This document shows, piece by piece, positions 1 to 10,001 of a stretch of 64,000 bases of DNA. The position numbers and the translations under genes were made by a program. Source of the stretch: a candidate division KSB1 bacterium (GTDB lineage Bacteria; Zhuqueibacterota; Zhuqueibacteria; Oleimicrobiales; Geothermoviventaceae); the NCBI GenBank assembly GCA_034506315.1, contig JAPDPT010000004.1, forward strand, positions 1 to 64,000. Reading direction: 5' to 3'. Each line of letters opens with the position of its first letter. Position 1 is the first letter of the stretch. The notes below the pieces were generated by a model. The model made no database searches and was not told the DNA's origin. It worked only from the letters and a program-made list of their open reading frames with translations.

Positions 1-259
1 GCACTGCAAGGGGGCTGACTTTCAGCCTCGCCGCTTGATCCGGCTGCGACACGGCCCCGTTGAACCTTCGCCAGGACGGACTCTCTCCTCCGGACAAAGG
101 AGGCGGGTCGCAAGCTCTCCATTCCCGCGGCAAAACGGGTTGCAGATGGACCGGCTGCTCGGTAGATTCGGCCCGAAGGCCTCCCGGAACCAAGCCCGAG
201 TAGGTAGGGCCGACAAAGGAGGCCACCATCTGCCGACCGGAGGTGGGGAGCAAGCGAAA

Positions 260-2185
260 ATGGCTGAGGACCTGCCGCGGTGGACTTTTCGCAGCCTCCT
301 GACCATCCTCGTAGTAATGGGCGTTGCGGAAGTCGGTGGTCCCCAGGTGTGCCTTGAGGATCCGGTCGTTTACGTCGGCTCCCGGCAGCCGAAGCCTGAG
401 GTTTACGATGGCGGACTCCCGCACGCCGTGGGCGTACACAGCGTGCAGGTCTGGCGAGCGAACCGGGCGCACCCCCTTCCTGGCGATTCCATTGGCTGGA
501 CGTACAACCACGCTCCGATGCTCGCGCACTGGCAAGGGCGGTTCTGGATCCAGTTCATCAGCAACCCGAAGCAGGAGCACGACCCTCCCGGGCGCACCCT
601 ATTGGTGAGCTCGCGCGACGGCGTGCACTGGAGCGAGCCCCAGATCCTCTTCCCCGAGATCGTGCTCTCGAGGATCGAGTGGCAGGGCTACAGGATCCCC
701 GAAGGATTCCCGGCCGTCATGCACCAGCGATGCGGATGGTACGTAGCTCCGAACGGCCGTCTCCTGGCGATTGGCTGCTACAGCTTCTGTCCCAATCCGC
801 GCGTCGGTCCGAACCGGGGACAGGCCTTCGGCCACGTGGTACGCGAGGTCTTCCCAAACGGGAGCTTGGGGCCCATCTACTTCGTGCGCTACAACCGTCA
901 AGCAGGATGGGGGGAACACAACGCGCCCTGGTTTCCTTTCTACCGCGAAAGCTCCGACACCGGGTTCGTGCACGCCTGCGACTCCCTCCTGGCCAACCGC
1001 CTGATCACCCTGCAGTGGTGGGAAATGGAGCAGACCTACGACGATCCCTTCTATTGCCTTCTCCCTCCGCGTGGGCTGGTCCCCAAGGCCTTGTGCTTTT
1101 TCCACCGGGCAGACGGGGCGGTGGTCGCCATCTGGAAGCAGCAGCTTTCCGCCCTTAGCTTTGATGAGGGACGCACGTGGACACCTATCACCCGTTCGCG
1201 CACCCTCTGGGACTGCAGCGCCAAGGTCTGGGGGCAGAGGACGGACGACGGTCGCTACGCCCTTGTTTACAACCATTCCGCAACGCGGCGGAATCGTTTC
1301 CCCCTCGTAGTGCTCACGAGTGACGACGGGCACCTCTTTGACCGCATGCTGTGCGCAGTGGGCGAGGTCCCTCCGATGCGCTACCAGGGCCTGAATAAGA
1401 ACCTGGGGCCACAATACGTGCGTGGAATCGTGGAGGGGAATGGCAATCCGCCTGGAGATCATCTGTGGGTTGCTTACAGCATGAACAAGGAGGACATCTG
1501 GGTCAGCCGTCTTCACGTGCCGATCACGGACCAGGCGCCTCACGTCCAGGAGTCCTTCGACGGGATCGACGACATCTCGGACCTTGAGCTGTGGAGCCTG
1601 TACCTTCCTCTCTGGGCGCCCGTGAAGGTCGTGCGCGACCGTGCGCTCGGTAATGGCAGCTACCTGGCTCTCTGTGACGAGGACCCCTACGACTACGCAC
1701 TCGCCGAGCGGAGTTTCCCCTCCTGCGACAAGGTGCGGGTCGATTTCCGGGTTTACCTGGAGCGTGCGGGACACGCCTGCCTCGAGGTTGAGGTCCAGGG
1801 GAGCTCTGGGGCCAGGCCTCTCGCCCTGCGCTTCGACAAGAGCACCCTCAGCTTTGATCTCGGTAAGGTGGAATCGGAACCCATTCCCATCTCCACTGGA
1901 GTGTGGTACTGGGTCCAGCTGGAAATCGATTGCCAGGCAGGGATGTACCAGGTCACGCTCGAACCAGGGGAGCATCGCCGCCGTGTCCCCTTCGCTCAGG
2001 CAACCCCGGAGGTATCTCGCCTTGTCTTTCGCACGGGACCGTGGCGAGGGCTTGTTCCGGCCGAGATCGTATCGGGAGAGCCGGGCACGCCGGGCTTGCA
2101 CGATGAGGATCGGCCTGGGGCCGAGACGAAGGCTCCCGCCAGCGTGTTCTTCCTGGACGATGTCCGAACGCATCCCCTGCCGTAG
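260..2185 (+). CDS. Secreted sialidase-like beta-propeller protein
   Basis: A 641-residue protein. The ATG at 260 follows a GGAGGTGGGG ribosome site and opens a signal peptide (hydrophobic SLLTILVVMGVAEV stretch); the frame stays open upstream, but that extension is Arg-rich and not protein-like. The body has repeated Asp-box-like pieces of sialidase/BNR propellers (SSRDGVHWSEP near residue 115, SFDEGRTWTP near 305, TSDDGHLFD near 350), followed from about residue 435 by a beta-rich C-terminal region resembling a LamG/concanavalin-type module ending in FFLDDVR. It is probably an exported carbohydrate-active or carbohydrate-binding protein; the substrate cannot be read from the sequence, and many such proteins are not true sialidases. 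The next gene encodes a GntP transporter on the same strand, so a shared catabolic role is inferred. Confidence 0.7.
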   Translation: MAEDLPRWTFRSLLTILVVMGVAEVGGPQVCLEDPVVYVGSRQPKPEVYDGGLPHAVGVHSVQVWRANRAHPLPGDSIGWTYNHAPMLAHWQGRFWIQFISNPKQEHDPPGRTLLVSSRDGVHWSEPQILFPEIVLSRIEWQGYRIPEGFPAVMHQRCGWYVAPNGRLLAIGCYSFCPNPRVGPNRGQAFGHVVREVFPNGSLGPIYFVRYNRQAGWGEHNAPWFPFYRESSDTGFVHACDSLLANRLITLQWWEMEQTYDDPFYCLLPPRGLVPKALCFFHRADGAVVAIWKQQLSALSFDEGRTWTPITRSRTLWDCSAKVWGQRTDDGRYALVYNHSATRRNRFPLVVLTSDDGHLFDRMLCAVGEVPPMRYQGLNKNLGPQYVRGIVEGNGNPPGDHLWVAYSMNKEDIWVSRLHVPITDQAPHVQESFDGIDDISDLELWSLYLPLWAPVKVVRDRALGNGSYLALCDEDPYDYALAERSFPSCDKVRVDFRVYLERAGHACLEVEVQGSSGARPLALRFDKSTLSFDLGKVESEPIPISTGVWYWVQLEIDCQAGMYQVTLEPGEHRRRVPFAQATPEVSRLVFRTGPWRGLVPAEIVSGEPGTPGLHDEDRPGAETKAPASVFFLDDVRTHPLP

Positions 2186-2281
2186 CCGCCTGTGCGTGCG
2201 GAGAACCAGTAGGTGCCTGTCGCCTCCGGCGAGAAGGCCTGCTGAGCCTGATCCAGGCCGAGAAGCTCCACGGAGTGAGCC

Positions 2282-3601
2282 ATGCTCTATCTGATCGCCC
2301 TTGTGATTGTCGTCACGCTCATGATCGCGGGATCGACGCGCTATCGGATCCACCCGTTCCTGAGCCTCCTGTTCGCCGCGATCGCCATGGGCTTTCTTTC
2401 AGGCATGGGGGGCAAAGCCGTTCTGGACCGGATCACGGAAGGCTTCGGCCATACCTTGCGGAGCATCGGGATCGTGATCGCCTGCGGGACGATCGTCGGA
2501 AGCTTCCTGGAAAAGAGCGGCGGGGCCTGGCGGATCGCCACGGCGATCCTGCGCCTTGTGGGCGAGCGCCGTTCGGCCATGGCCATGTCCCTTGCGGGGT
2601 TTGTCGTGTCGATCCCGGTGTTCTGCGACTCCGGATTTGTCATTCTCTCCCCGCTCAATCGCGCCCTGACCCGAAGGACCGGCCTGTCGCGGGTCTCCCT
2701 GGCGGTGGCTCTCGGCACCGGACTCTACGCCACGCACGTCTTTGTCCCCCCGACCCCAGGACCGCTCGCCGCAGCGGCTGCGCTTCAGGTGGACGTGGGC
2801 TGGATGATCCTGTTGGGTCTGGCCGTCGCGGCTCCGGCCGCCCTGGCCGGCTATCTGTGGGCAGTGCTGTACGCGCGACGGTTTGCCGGGACGGCGGAGG
2901 AAACCGGCTCCACAATCGCGCCGGATAAGTTGCCATCCCTGGGTAAAGCCCTTGCCCCTATTGCTGTACCTGTGTTGCTCATCGCTCTTCGCTCGATTTC
3001 GGATCTTCCGGCTCACCCCTTCGGCGCCGGCTTTTTCCGGTCCCTCTTCGACTTCCTGGGACATCCGGTGATGGCACTGCTGACCGGCGTGTTGCTCGCC
3101 TTTCGCCTGACGGTGACGGAAGGGAGTAATTCGCGCCTCGATCTGGTGAGCTCGAGCCTTCGGCAGGCAGGGTCGATCGTCCTCATCACCGGGAGCGGCG
3201 GTGCCTTCGGCGAGATCCTGCGTGCTTCAGGGTTGGGTGACTGGGTGGGACAAACCATGGCCCAATGGCATCTGGGTCTCCTGGGGCCTTTCTTGATCGC
3301 GGCGGTTCTCAAGACAGCCCAGGGCTCTTCCACGGTGTCTCTGATTACGACGGCCGCCCTCACCAGTCCGATGCTCGCAGGCATGGGCTACGCTACACCG
3401 CTGGGCAGGACTCTGGTTGCACTGGCCATTGGCGCCGGGTCGATGGCTGTGTCGCACGTTAACGACAGCTACTTTTGGGTGGTCGCGCAGTTTTCGGGGA
3501 TGGACACGACCACTGCTCTTCGGGCCCACACGGTCGCCACGCTGATCCAAGGTCTCACGGGGTTTGTGTGCGTGGTTTTGCTGTCCGCGATTCTTCTCTG
3601 A
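2282..3601 (+). CDS. GntP family carboxylate/H+ symporter
   Basis: A 439-residue integral membrane protein with about 12 hydrophobic segments, the usual GntP length. Family marks are the N-terminal hydrophobic start (MLYLIALVIVVTLMI), the SIPVFCDSGFVIL segment near residue 110, the HVFVPPTPGPLAAA segment near 155, and the late QGSSTVSLITTAAL and SHVNDSYFW segments. GntP proteins import gluconate, related sugar acids or short hydroxy acids with protons across the inner membrane. The ATG at 2282 follows GGAGTGAGCC. It starts 97 bases after the propeller gene and may be co-transcribed with it. Substrate assignment within the family is not possible by eye. Confidence 0.9.
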   Translation: MLYLIALVIVVTLMIAGSTRYRIHPFLSLLFAAIAMGFLSGMGGKAVLDRITEGFGHTLRSIGIVIACGTIVGSFLEKSGGAWRIATAILRLVGERRSAMAMSLAGFVVSIPVFCDSGFVILSPLNRALTRRTGLSRVSLAVALGTGLYATHVFVPPTPGPLAAAAALQVDVGWMILLGLAVAAPAALAGYLWAVLYARRFAGTAEETGSTIAPDKLPSLGKALAPIAVPVLLIALRSISDLPAHPFGAGFFRSLFDFLGHPVMALLTGVLLAFRLTVTEGSNSRLDLVSSSLRQAGSIVLITGSGGAFGEILRASGLGDWVGQTMAQWHLGLLGPFLIAAVLKTAQGSSTVSLITTAALTSPMLAGMGYATPLGRTLVALAIGAGSMAVSHVNDSYFWVVAQFSGMDTTTALRAHTVATLIQGLTGFVCVVLLSAILL

Positions 3602-3710
3602 ACCGGTGCAGCCGGAGGGGAACCCGAGGAAGCCGCAGCGGGTCTCCGTACTTCTGCGAGGCGGGAACCGACCCAGGCGGGGCGAACGTTCGAGCCCCGG
3701 CGGGAAGTGC

Positions 3711-5549
3711 CTACCGGCTGAGGGCGATCTTCTCCCCTCGGAGGGAAGCGAACTGCAGCTCGTAAAGACGAGCGTAGATTCCCCCGCGCGCCAGGAGCTC
3801 CTCGTGGGTACCGCTTTCCCGGATTTCCCCCTTGTGGAGCACCAGGACCCGATCGGCGCCCTGCACCGTGGAGAGTCGATGTGCGACGATGAGGGCGGTG
3901 CGTCCGACCAGGAGCCTTTCGAGCGCGTTCTGCACCTCTCGCTCCGTTTCCGGGTCCACACTGGAGGTAGCCTCATCCAGCACGATGATCCGGGGGTTGT
4001 GAGCCAGCGCGCGAGCAAAAGCCAGAAGCTGCCTTTCCCCCAGGCTCAGACGGCTCCCCCTTTCGCGCACTTCCTCCTGGTATCCGCGCGGTAGCCTCTC
4101 GATGAAAGGATGGATGTTCAACGCCTCCGCAACCTGTCGAACAGCCGCTGAGGAGATGCGTGGGTCGCCCAGGCGGATGTTTTCCTCCACGCTCCCGGCA
4201 AAAAGGAAGACGTCCTGAGGTACCACCGCGATTCGGCGGCGCAGCTCGGGGAGGGGCCATCTTCGGATATCCACCCCATCGAGAAGGATAGCGCCCTTCT
4301 GGGGCTCGTAAAGGCGGGTCAGGAGGCTGAGGATGCTCGTCTTTCCGGCGCCCGTGGCCCCTACAAAGGCTACCCGCTCGCCGGGCGCCACACGAAAGGA
4401 GACGTTGCGGAGAACCCAGTCGTCCCCATTGTAGGCAAACCAGACGTTGCGGAACTCGATTTCCCCGCGCACCTCGGGCAGATGAACCGGCGAGCCCGAA
4501 GACTCAGGCTCCCCCCTCTCGTCCAGGAGCCGGAAGATGCGTTCCGACGAAGCCATGGCGGATTGCATGATGTTGTACTTCTCCGCCAGGTCGGAGAGCG
4601 GGCGGAAGAAGCGTTGGGCATACTGGATGAAGGCGACTACGGACCCAATGCTCAGGGTCCCCGCCTGCACTCCTTTTCCCCCGTACCACAGGATGAGCGC
4701 GATGGCCACCGCGCCCAGAAGTTCCACCACCGGGAAAAACACGGCGTGGTAGAAGATCGTACGCAGAAAGGCATCGAGATGGTCGAAATTGAGGCGGCGG
4801 AAGTGCTCGTGATTGCGCGTCTCGCGCCCGAAAAGCTGAACCACCGCCATCCCCGAGATGTTCTCCTGCAGGTAGGCATTGATCTTCGCGATCCGCACGC
4901 GAATCTCCCGGTAGGCATCGCGCACCTTGAGGCGAAAGGTGAAGGTTGCCACCGTGAGAAACGGCAGCACGAGGAAGCACACCAGGGCCAGCTTCCAGTG
5001 AAGCGATAGCATCACGGCAGCGATTCCCACCAGCGTGAACACGTCTCCGAAGACGGCCACCACTCCCGACGAGAGCATCTCGTTGAGATTCTCGACGTCC
5101 GTGGTCACACGCGTCATCAGTCGGCCTACGGGATTGCGGTCGAAGAAGCTCAGGGGGAGTCGCTGCAGGTGCGCGAAAATCTCCAGGCGGAGGTCGCGCA
5201 TGATGTTCTGGCCCATCCACTGGATGGCATAGGACTGCGCCACCTCCACAACAAACTGAACGAGGAGGACCCCGAAGAACAAGGCGCTGATCCACGTGAG
5301 CCCACGCACCTGCCCCCTGGCGATGTACCCGTCGATGGCCACTTTGACCAGGTAGGGGCCTGCGATCTGCAGTCCCGAAAGAAGCAAGAGCAGGCCCACC
5401 GCGCCCGCTGCTACCCCGACGTACGGTCGTAGGTACCGCAGGAGTCGACGCATCAGGCGGGCGTCGTACGCCTTGCCGAGGACCTCCTCTTCACGAAAAT
5501 CAACATTCGTCATCGGAATCCGAAACCCCACGCTGGAGAGCAGCCCCAC
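3711..5549 (-). CDS. ABC exporter half-transporter (membrane + ATPase), catalytic partner
   Basis: A 612-residue type IV ABC exporter with an N-terminal six-helix membrane domain and a C-terminal ATPase. Walker A is GATGAGKTS, the signature is LSLGERQLLAFARAL, Walker B is IIVLDEATSSVD with the catalytic Glu present, and the H-loop is IVAHRLSTV. The first start is GTG at 5549; ATG at 5513 (MTNVDFREEEVLGKAYDARL) matches family N-termini better and is the likely true start. It begins 36 bases after another half-transporter on the same strand. That neighbour has a degenerate Walker B, so the two probably form a heterodimeric exporter of the TM287/288 or BmrCD kind, moving lipids or drugs out of the inner membrane. 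Confidence 0.9.
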   Translation of the reverse strand: MGLLSSVGFRIPMTNVDFREEEVLGKAYDARLMRRLLRYLRPYVGVAAGAVGLLLLLSGLQIAGPYLVKVAIDGYIARGQVRGLTWISALFFGVLLVQFVVEVAQSYAIQWMGQNIMRDLRLEIFAHLQRLPLSFFDRNPVGRLMTRVTTDVENLNEMLSSGVVAVFGDVFTLVGIAAVMLSLHWKLALVCFLVLPFLTVATFTFRLKVRDAYREIRVRIAKINAYLQENISGMAVVQLFGRETRNHEHFRRLNFDHLDAFLRTIFYHAVFFPVVELLGAVAIALILWYGGKGVQAGTLSIGSVVAFIQYAQRFFRPLSDLAEKYNIMQSAMASSERIFRLLDERGEPESSGSPVHLPEVRGEIEFRNVWFAYNGDDWVLRNVSFRVAPGERVAFVGATGAGKTSILSLLTRLYEPQKGAILLDGVDIRRWPLPELRRRIAVVPQDVFLFAGSVEENIRLGDPRISSAAVRQVAEALNIHPFIERLPRGYQEEVRERGSRLSLGERQLLAFARALAHNPRIIVLDEATSSVDPETEREVQNALERLLVGRTALIVAHRLSTVQGADRVLVLHKGEIRESGTHEELLARGGIYARLYELQFASLRGEKIALSR

Positions 5550-5585
5550 GCCTGCCCCGTTGGGCGGAACAGACCGAAACTGCTC

Positions 5586-7358
5586 TCAAAGGATCGCCAG
5601 AGTGGCTTCCAGTCGCTGCTTCTCGTACATCTCCCAGTAGATACCCCGCAGGCGCAGGAGTTCGTCGTGCGTTCCGACCTCAGCGATCCGGCCCTCGTCC
5701 AGAACCACGATGAAGTCGAGATCCTTCACTACGGAGAGACGATGTGAAACGACAAGGATCGTACGGCCGCTCATAATGGACCGCAGATTGCGCAGGATGC
5801 GCTCTTCGGTGTCCGCGTCGACCGCGGAGAGAGCGTCGTCCAAGATCAGCACGGCCGGATCGCGGATGAGGGCGCGGGCCAGGGCCACTCTCTGCTTTTG
5901 CCCCCCGGAGAGGTTGATCCCACGCTCGCCCAGCACTGTTTCCAGCCCGTGCGGGAAGGAACGGATGTCTTCGGCCAGGCCGGCCATCTCCGCAGCCCAC
6001 AGGATGCGCCCCTCATCGACTTCGGGCTCGCCGAAGGCAATGTTGGCGGCAATCGTGTCGGAGAAGAGGAAACTCTCCTGCGGCACCACAGCCACGTGCC
6101 GCCGCAGCACCCCAAGGGGAATTTCTCGCACATCATGGCCGTCGATCCGCACGCAGCCCTCCGTCGGATCGTACAAGCGGGGCACCAGGTGAATCAGGGT
6201 CGACTTCCCGGCTCCGGTTCTCCCGACGATCCCGACGGAGGCGCCCCGCGGGATCTCCAGGTCGATCTCTCGAAGCACGAATGGCCCGTCGTATCGGAAG
6301 CTCACCCTGTCGAAGCGGATCTCCCCCTCCACGCGGTCGTGGGAGAGGTTGGTCTGGGGGCCATCGGCGATCTCCGGCCGCTCTTCCATCACCTGCTGGA
6401 TACGCACCAGGGAAGCGCGACCCTGTTCCAAGAGATTGAGCGTCCACCCGATGGCGATCATCGGCCAGGAGAGCATGGCGAGGAAGGACATGAAGGCCAC
6501 AAGCTCACCCAGACTCATGTGTCCCCGGATCACCCTGTAGCCCCCAATCCACAGGACGCAGAGGATGCCCACGCCAGCAAGAATCTCAATGGTACCCACC
6601 AGGGAGCCGCGGACCTTGGCCAAACGCAGATTTCGTCGGACGTACTCATCGTTGATGCGGCCGAAGAGTTCGATCTCGCGGTTCTCGGCCACGTAGCTCT
6701 TCACGATGCGGATGCCGGACAGGTTTTCCTGGGCTTTTTCGCTCAGGCGGGAGTAGGTGGCTTGAATGCGATCGTAGAGGTGTCGGATCCTGCGCATCAG
6801 ATGGAACACCACCGCGCTGATCAGGGGCAAAGGCCCAAGCGCGACCGCCGCCAGGGTGGCATCCAGACTGAACATCTGGGTCACGGCGCCCAGCGCCACC
6901 AGGACTGTCCCGCTGGCCTGCATGATCCCAGGTCCCAGCATCGAGCGCACCGCATTGAGGTCGTTGGTGGCGCGGGCCATGAGGTCCCCTGTCCGCCATC
7001 GGTGGTAGAAGGAGGGGCTCATCCGCAGCAGGTGGGCGAAATAATCGTTGCGGAGGTCGTACTCAATCCAGCGCGAGGCGCCGATCATCGTCATCCGCGT
7101 GAGGTACCGAAAGAGACCGGCGAGGGCCGTGACCGCCACCAGGGCCAGAGCGTAGAGCGCGATCCGTCCCGGAGCCTCCTTGCGGACCAGGGCGTCGATC
7201 CCGTACCTCAGGATCCACGGCGAGGACAGCTGCAACCCGGTGGCCGCGACCACGGCAAGCAGCCCTGTCAGGTAGGCCCGTCGGTACCGGCGCCAGTAAG
7301 GCAGGAGGGGGGCGAGATCTCGGAAGAAACCGCTCACAGCCGATTGCCCGTCAAACAA
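5586..7358 (-). CDS. ABC exporter half-transporter with degenerate catalytic site
   Basis: A 590-residue half-transporter with six predicted membrane helices (residues 20-310) and an ATPase domain. Walker A is GRTGAGKSTLIHL and the signature LSGGQKQRVALARAL is canonical, but Walker B reads VLILDDALSAVD: Asp replaces the catalytic Glu. This substitution is the known hallmark of the degenerate site in heterodimeric exporters. The annotated start is TTG at 7358; GTG at 7337 is an alternative and neither has a strong ribosome site. First gene of a two-gene unit. Exported substrate unknown. Confidence 0.9.
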   Translation of the reverse strand: MFDGQSAVSGFFRDLAPLLPYWRRYRRAYLTGLLAVVAATGLQLSSPWILRYGIDALVRKEAPGRIALYALALVAVTALAGLFRYLTRMTMIGASRWIEYDLRNDYFAHLLRMSPSFYHRWRTGDLMARATNDLNAVRSMLGPGIMQASGTVLVALGAVTQMFSLDATLAAVALGPLPLISAVVFHLMRRIRHLYDRIQATYSRLSEKAQENLSGIRIVKSYVAENREIELFGRINDEYVRRNLRLAKVRGSLVGTIEILAGVGILCVLWIGGYRVIRGHMSLGELVAFMSFLAMLSWPMIAIGWTLNLLEQGRASLVRIQQVMEERPEIADGPQTNLSHDRVEGEIRFDRVSFRYDGPFVLREIDLEIPRGASVGIVGRTGAGKSTLIHLVPRLYDPTEGCVRIDGHDVREIPLGVLRRHVAVVPQESFLFSDTIAANIAFGEPEVDEGRILWAAEMAGLAEDIRSFPHGLETVLGERGINLSGGQKQRVALARALIRDPAVLILDDALSAVDADTEERILRNLRSIMSGRTILVVSHRLSVVKDLDFIVVLDEGRIAEVGTHDELLRLRGIYWEMYEKQRLEATLAIL

Positions 7359-7405
7359 AAGCTCTTTACCGGTGGCCCTACGCCCACCGTCCCTGAACGC
7401 CGGCT

Positions 7406-7434
7406 AATGTACGCACTCCCTGCGGATTTTCGAA
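7406..7434 (-). promoter_or_regulatory. Candidate promoter for the ABC exporter pair
   Basis: Read on the minus strand, TTCGAA (7429-7434) and TACATT (7406-7411) are separated by exactly 17 bases, about 50 bases upstream of the first exporter gene. The -35 match is poor, so this is a candidate only. Confidence 0.3.
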
Positions 7435-7495
7435 ACGGAAGGGCGCGGTCAATCGCAAGTGGCCGACAGGCATCCCGCGGATGGGCGCAGCCCGG

Positions 7496-8329
7496 CTACC
7501 TGCGCAGCGCCTCCTCAAGGGCAGTGGCGCGATCGGTCTTCTCGTCCCGGTACTTCACGATGAGCGGACAGTAGGCGTGGAGCCCATGGTCTGCGGCAAA
7601 GGGGGTAGCGACGGGCCGCGATCCCGGCACGACCACCGCGTTCTCCGGCACCACCAGAGGCTTCCCTTCCTCCGCCCGGATGACGCACCCGCGCACCACA
7701 TCGTAAATGGGCAGGGAGCGTGTGAGGATCGTCCCTGCGGCCAGGACGGCTCCCCTTCTCACCACCGTGCCCTCGTAGACGCCGCAATTGCCCCCGACCA
7801 AAACATCGTCCTCAATGATGACCGGAAGCGCCCCCACCGGCTCCAGAACCCCGCCGATCTGGGCGCCGGCGCTCAGGTGCACCCGCTTGCCAATCTGGGC
7901 ACACGAACCCACCAGGACGTGCGAGTCAATCAGGGTTCCCTGGTCCACGTAGGCTCCGATGTTGACGTAAGCAGGGGGCATGACGATCACGCCTGGCGCC
8001 AGATACGCGCCGTCGCGAACCGTAGTTCCGCCCGGCACCACCCGGACTTGATCCCGGAGATCGAAAGCCTTTACCGGGAGCGTGTCCTTGTCAAAAAAGA
8101 CGAAGGGAGCGTGGCTATCGTACTTCGAAAGTCGGCCCAGCCGGAAGCCAAGGAGAATGCCCTTCTTGACCCACAGGTTGACCTGCCAGCGATCGTCCAC
8201 CTTCTGCGCCGCCCGGATCTTGCCCGCGCTTAGAAGCTCGCGGAAGGTCTCGAACACGCTGCGGGCCGAAGCTGGCATCTCAGCGTCCGGAAGCTCGTAA
8301 AGCCGCTCGATCTCCTGTTGCAGATCCAT
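7496..8329 (-). CDS. dapD: 2,3,4,5-tetrahydropyridine-2,6-dicarboxylate N-succinyltransferase
   Basis: A 277-residue DapD. It transfers succinyl from succinyl-CoA to tetrahydrodipicolinate in the succinylase branch of lysine/diaminopimelate synthesis, in the cytosol. A short helical N-terminal domain is followed by left-handed beta-helix hexapeptide repeats (residues 95-230; e.g. [49 protein letters not shown]) and the C-terminal CPLIVKYRD segment. Length and order match the trimeric family. Its ATG overlaps the dapA stop by one base (TGATG), so translation is probably coupled. Last gene of the riboswitch-controlled dapB-dapA-dapD unit. Confidence 0.97.
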   Translation of the reverse strand: MDLQQEIERLYELPDAEMPASARSVFETFRELLSAGKIRAAQKVDDRWQVNLWVKKGILLGFRLGRLSKYDSHAPFVFFDKDTLPVKAFDLRDQVRVVPGGTTVRDGAYLAPGVIVMPPAYVNIGAYVDQGTLIDSHVLVGSCAQIGKRVHLSAGAQIGGVLEPVGALPVIIEDDVLVGGNCGVYEGTVVRRGAVLAAGTILTRSLPIYDVVRGCVIRAEEGKPLVVPENAVVVPGSRPVATPFAADHGLHAYCPLIVKYRDEKTDRATALEEALRR

Positions 8330-9225
8330 CAGTGCACCACCTCCACGCCGAGTTCACGCAGCAGCTGGCGCAGGAGGTTCAAGGTCGACTCGGCCGGCGG
8401 GACCAGAGGCAGCCGGTAGCTCAGTTCCACCTTGCCCATCAGCCAGAGGGCAGCCTTCACCGGGATCGGGTTGGACTCCAGGAAATTGGCCTCCATCAGA
8501 GGAAGCAGCCGATAGTGGAGGACGCGGGCCTCCTCCCAGCGACCCTCGAGAGCCGCCCGCACCATCTGGGCGGTGAGGGCAGGGGCCTCGTTGGCGACCA
8601 CGGAAATCACCCCGTCCCCTCCGAGTGCCAGGATCGGCAGCGTGATGGCATCGTCCCCAGAGAGAACGAGAAATCCGTCCGGGCGCTCGCGGAGGATCCG
8701 CATGATCTGCGACAGGTTTCCGGAGGCCTCCTTCACCCCCGCCACGTTCGGGATTTCTGCCAGGCGCAGGATGGTTTCGGCGGCGATGTTCACTCCTGTA
8801 CGGCCCGGCACGTTGTAGATGAAGAGGGGCAGGGATGTGGACTCTGCGATGGCCCGGAAGTGCTGGTAAAGCCCTTGTTGGGTGGGCTTGTTGTAGTAGG
8901 GGGCCACGGAGAGGATGGCATCGGCTCCTGCCTTCTCAGCGTGGCGCGTGAGGGAAAGGGCTTCGGAGGTCGCATTACTCCCGGCCCCGCACATCACGGG
9001 CACCCTCCCGGCAGCCTGCTCGATCACGATGTCCATTACCCGGTGGTGTTCCTCGTGGGAGAGGGTTGCGCTTTCACCCGTGGTGCCGGTGGCAAGGAGC
9101 ACGTCGATTCCCTGCTCGATCTGCCACTCCACGAGCTCGCGCAGGCGAGGCTCGTCGATGGCCCCGTCGGGAGTGAAGGGGGTGACGAGCGCCACGGTGG
9201 TTCCCCGAAATCTCCGGACATCCAT
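8329..9225 (-). CDS. dapA: 4-hydroxy-tetrahydrodipicolinate synthase
   Basis: A 298-residue class I aldolase-fold enzyme that condenses pyruvate with aspartate semialdehyde, the first committed step to diaminopimelate and lysine. Visible marks are the N-terminal [25 protein letters not shown] near residue 43, the [10 protein letters not shown] segment near residue 137 with the catalytic Tyr, and the Schiff-base Lys in VAGVKEASG near residue 165. Typical length. It sits between dapB (16-base gap) and dapD (one-base overlap) in a single lysine-responsive operon. Confidence 0.97.
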   Translation of the reverse strand: MDVRRFRGTTVALVTPFTPDGAIDEPRLRELVEWQIEQGIDVLLATGTTGESATLSHEEHHRVMDIVIEQAAGRVPVMCGAGSNATSEALSLTRHAEKAGADAILSVAPYYNKPTQQGLYQHFRAIAESTSLPLFIYNVPGRTGVNIAAETILRLAEIPNVAGVKEASGNLSQIMRILRERPDGFLVLSGDDAITLPILALGGDGVISVVANEAPALTAQMVRAALEGRWEEARVLHYRLLPLMEANFLESNPIPVKAALWLMGKVELSYRLPLVPPAESTLNLLRQLLRELGVEVVH

Positions 9226-9241
9226 GGTCAGCCTCCGTGCT

Positions 9242-9973
9242 TCATCTGAGTAGGTCTTCGAGCATATCGTCCAAGGTGAACAGGCCCCTGCGGTCCCGAA
9301 TCCACTCGGCTGCGCGCAGGGCGCCCCGGGCGAACGCCTCCCTTCCCCGTGCTCGATGGTGGAGCTCGATGGTATCGTCGGGCGAGTCCAAGTAGAGGAT
9401 GTGCTCGCCGGGAAAGGTGCCGCAACGAGTGGACGTCACGTGCAGCTGATGTGGACCGATACGCCCTGGCGGCCGGTCCGCCAGAACCTCCGCCTTCCCT
9501 GCCCAATGGCGTACCACAAGCTCGGCCAGCTTGAGGGCTGTTCCGCTCGGGCTGTCCGCCTTCCCTGCGTGGTGAATCTCGTGGATCCCGCAGTCGTAGG
9601 TTCCCAGTTTGCCGTAGAGCTGGGCGGCTGCTTCCACCAAGCGGAAAAACAGGTTGACGCCGAGGCTGAAGTTAGGCGCGTAGATGAGGCCGATCCCGGC
9701 TTCCCGGACGATCGCCTCGACTTCTGGCAGCTTCTGGTACCAGCCGGTGGTCCCGATGACCATCGGTCTACCGGCTCTGGCAACCTCCGCTACGTTCGTC
9801 GGCACCGCGTCGGGCAGCGAGAAATCCACACAGACTTCCACTTCTCTGGGAATCAGCTTGGCCTGAACGGGTTGAACATCGGTGTAGACCGCCGCCACGC
9901 GGTGTCCCTCCTCCTTAGCGACCCGCTCCAGCGTTTTTCCCATTCGGCCGTAGCCGATAAGTGCCAGGATCAT
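9242..9973 (-). CDS. dapB: 4-hydroxy-tetrahydrodipicolinate reductase
   Basis: A 243-residue NAD(P)H-dependent reductase that makes tetrahydrodipicolinate, the substrate of DapD. The start is taken at ATG 9973, directly behind GGGAGGAGAGG, which places the nucleotide-binding MILALIGYGRMGKTLE at the N-terminus; an upstream in-frame start at 10000 lies in the terminator region and is unlikely. Other marks are the TTGW segment near residue 87, APNFSLGVNLFF near 110, the catalytic EIHHAGKADSPSGTA loop near 140, and SPDDTIELHHRARGREAFA near 200. First gene of the dap operon. Confidence 0.96.
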   Translation of the reverse strand: MILALIGYGRMGKTLERVAKEEGHRVAAVYTDVQPVQAKLIPREVEVCVDFSLPDAVPTNVAEVARAGRPMVIGTTGWYQKLPEVEAIVREAGIGLIYAPNFSLGVNLFFRLVEAAAQLYGKLGTYDCGIHEIHHAGKADSPSGTALKLAELVVRHWAGKAEVLADRPPGRIGPHQLHVTSTRCGTFPGEHILYLDSPDDTIELHHRARGREAFARGALRAAEWIRDRRGLFTLDDMLEDLLR

Positions 9974-10001
9974 CCTCTCCTCCCGTTGCGGGCGAAACAA
10001 A

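Noticed and set aside
599-2353. Long open frame on the minus strand antisense to the propeller gene
   Set aside because: Composition rich in Arg, Gly and His, no family motif, no ribosome site; it mirrors the codon pattern of the GC-rich sense gene.
5898-7574. 558-codon plus-strand frame antisense to the ABC half-transporter
   Set aside because: The minus-strand frame has complete ABC motifs; the plus frame is His/Asp/Gln-rich with no domain.
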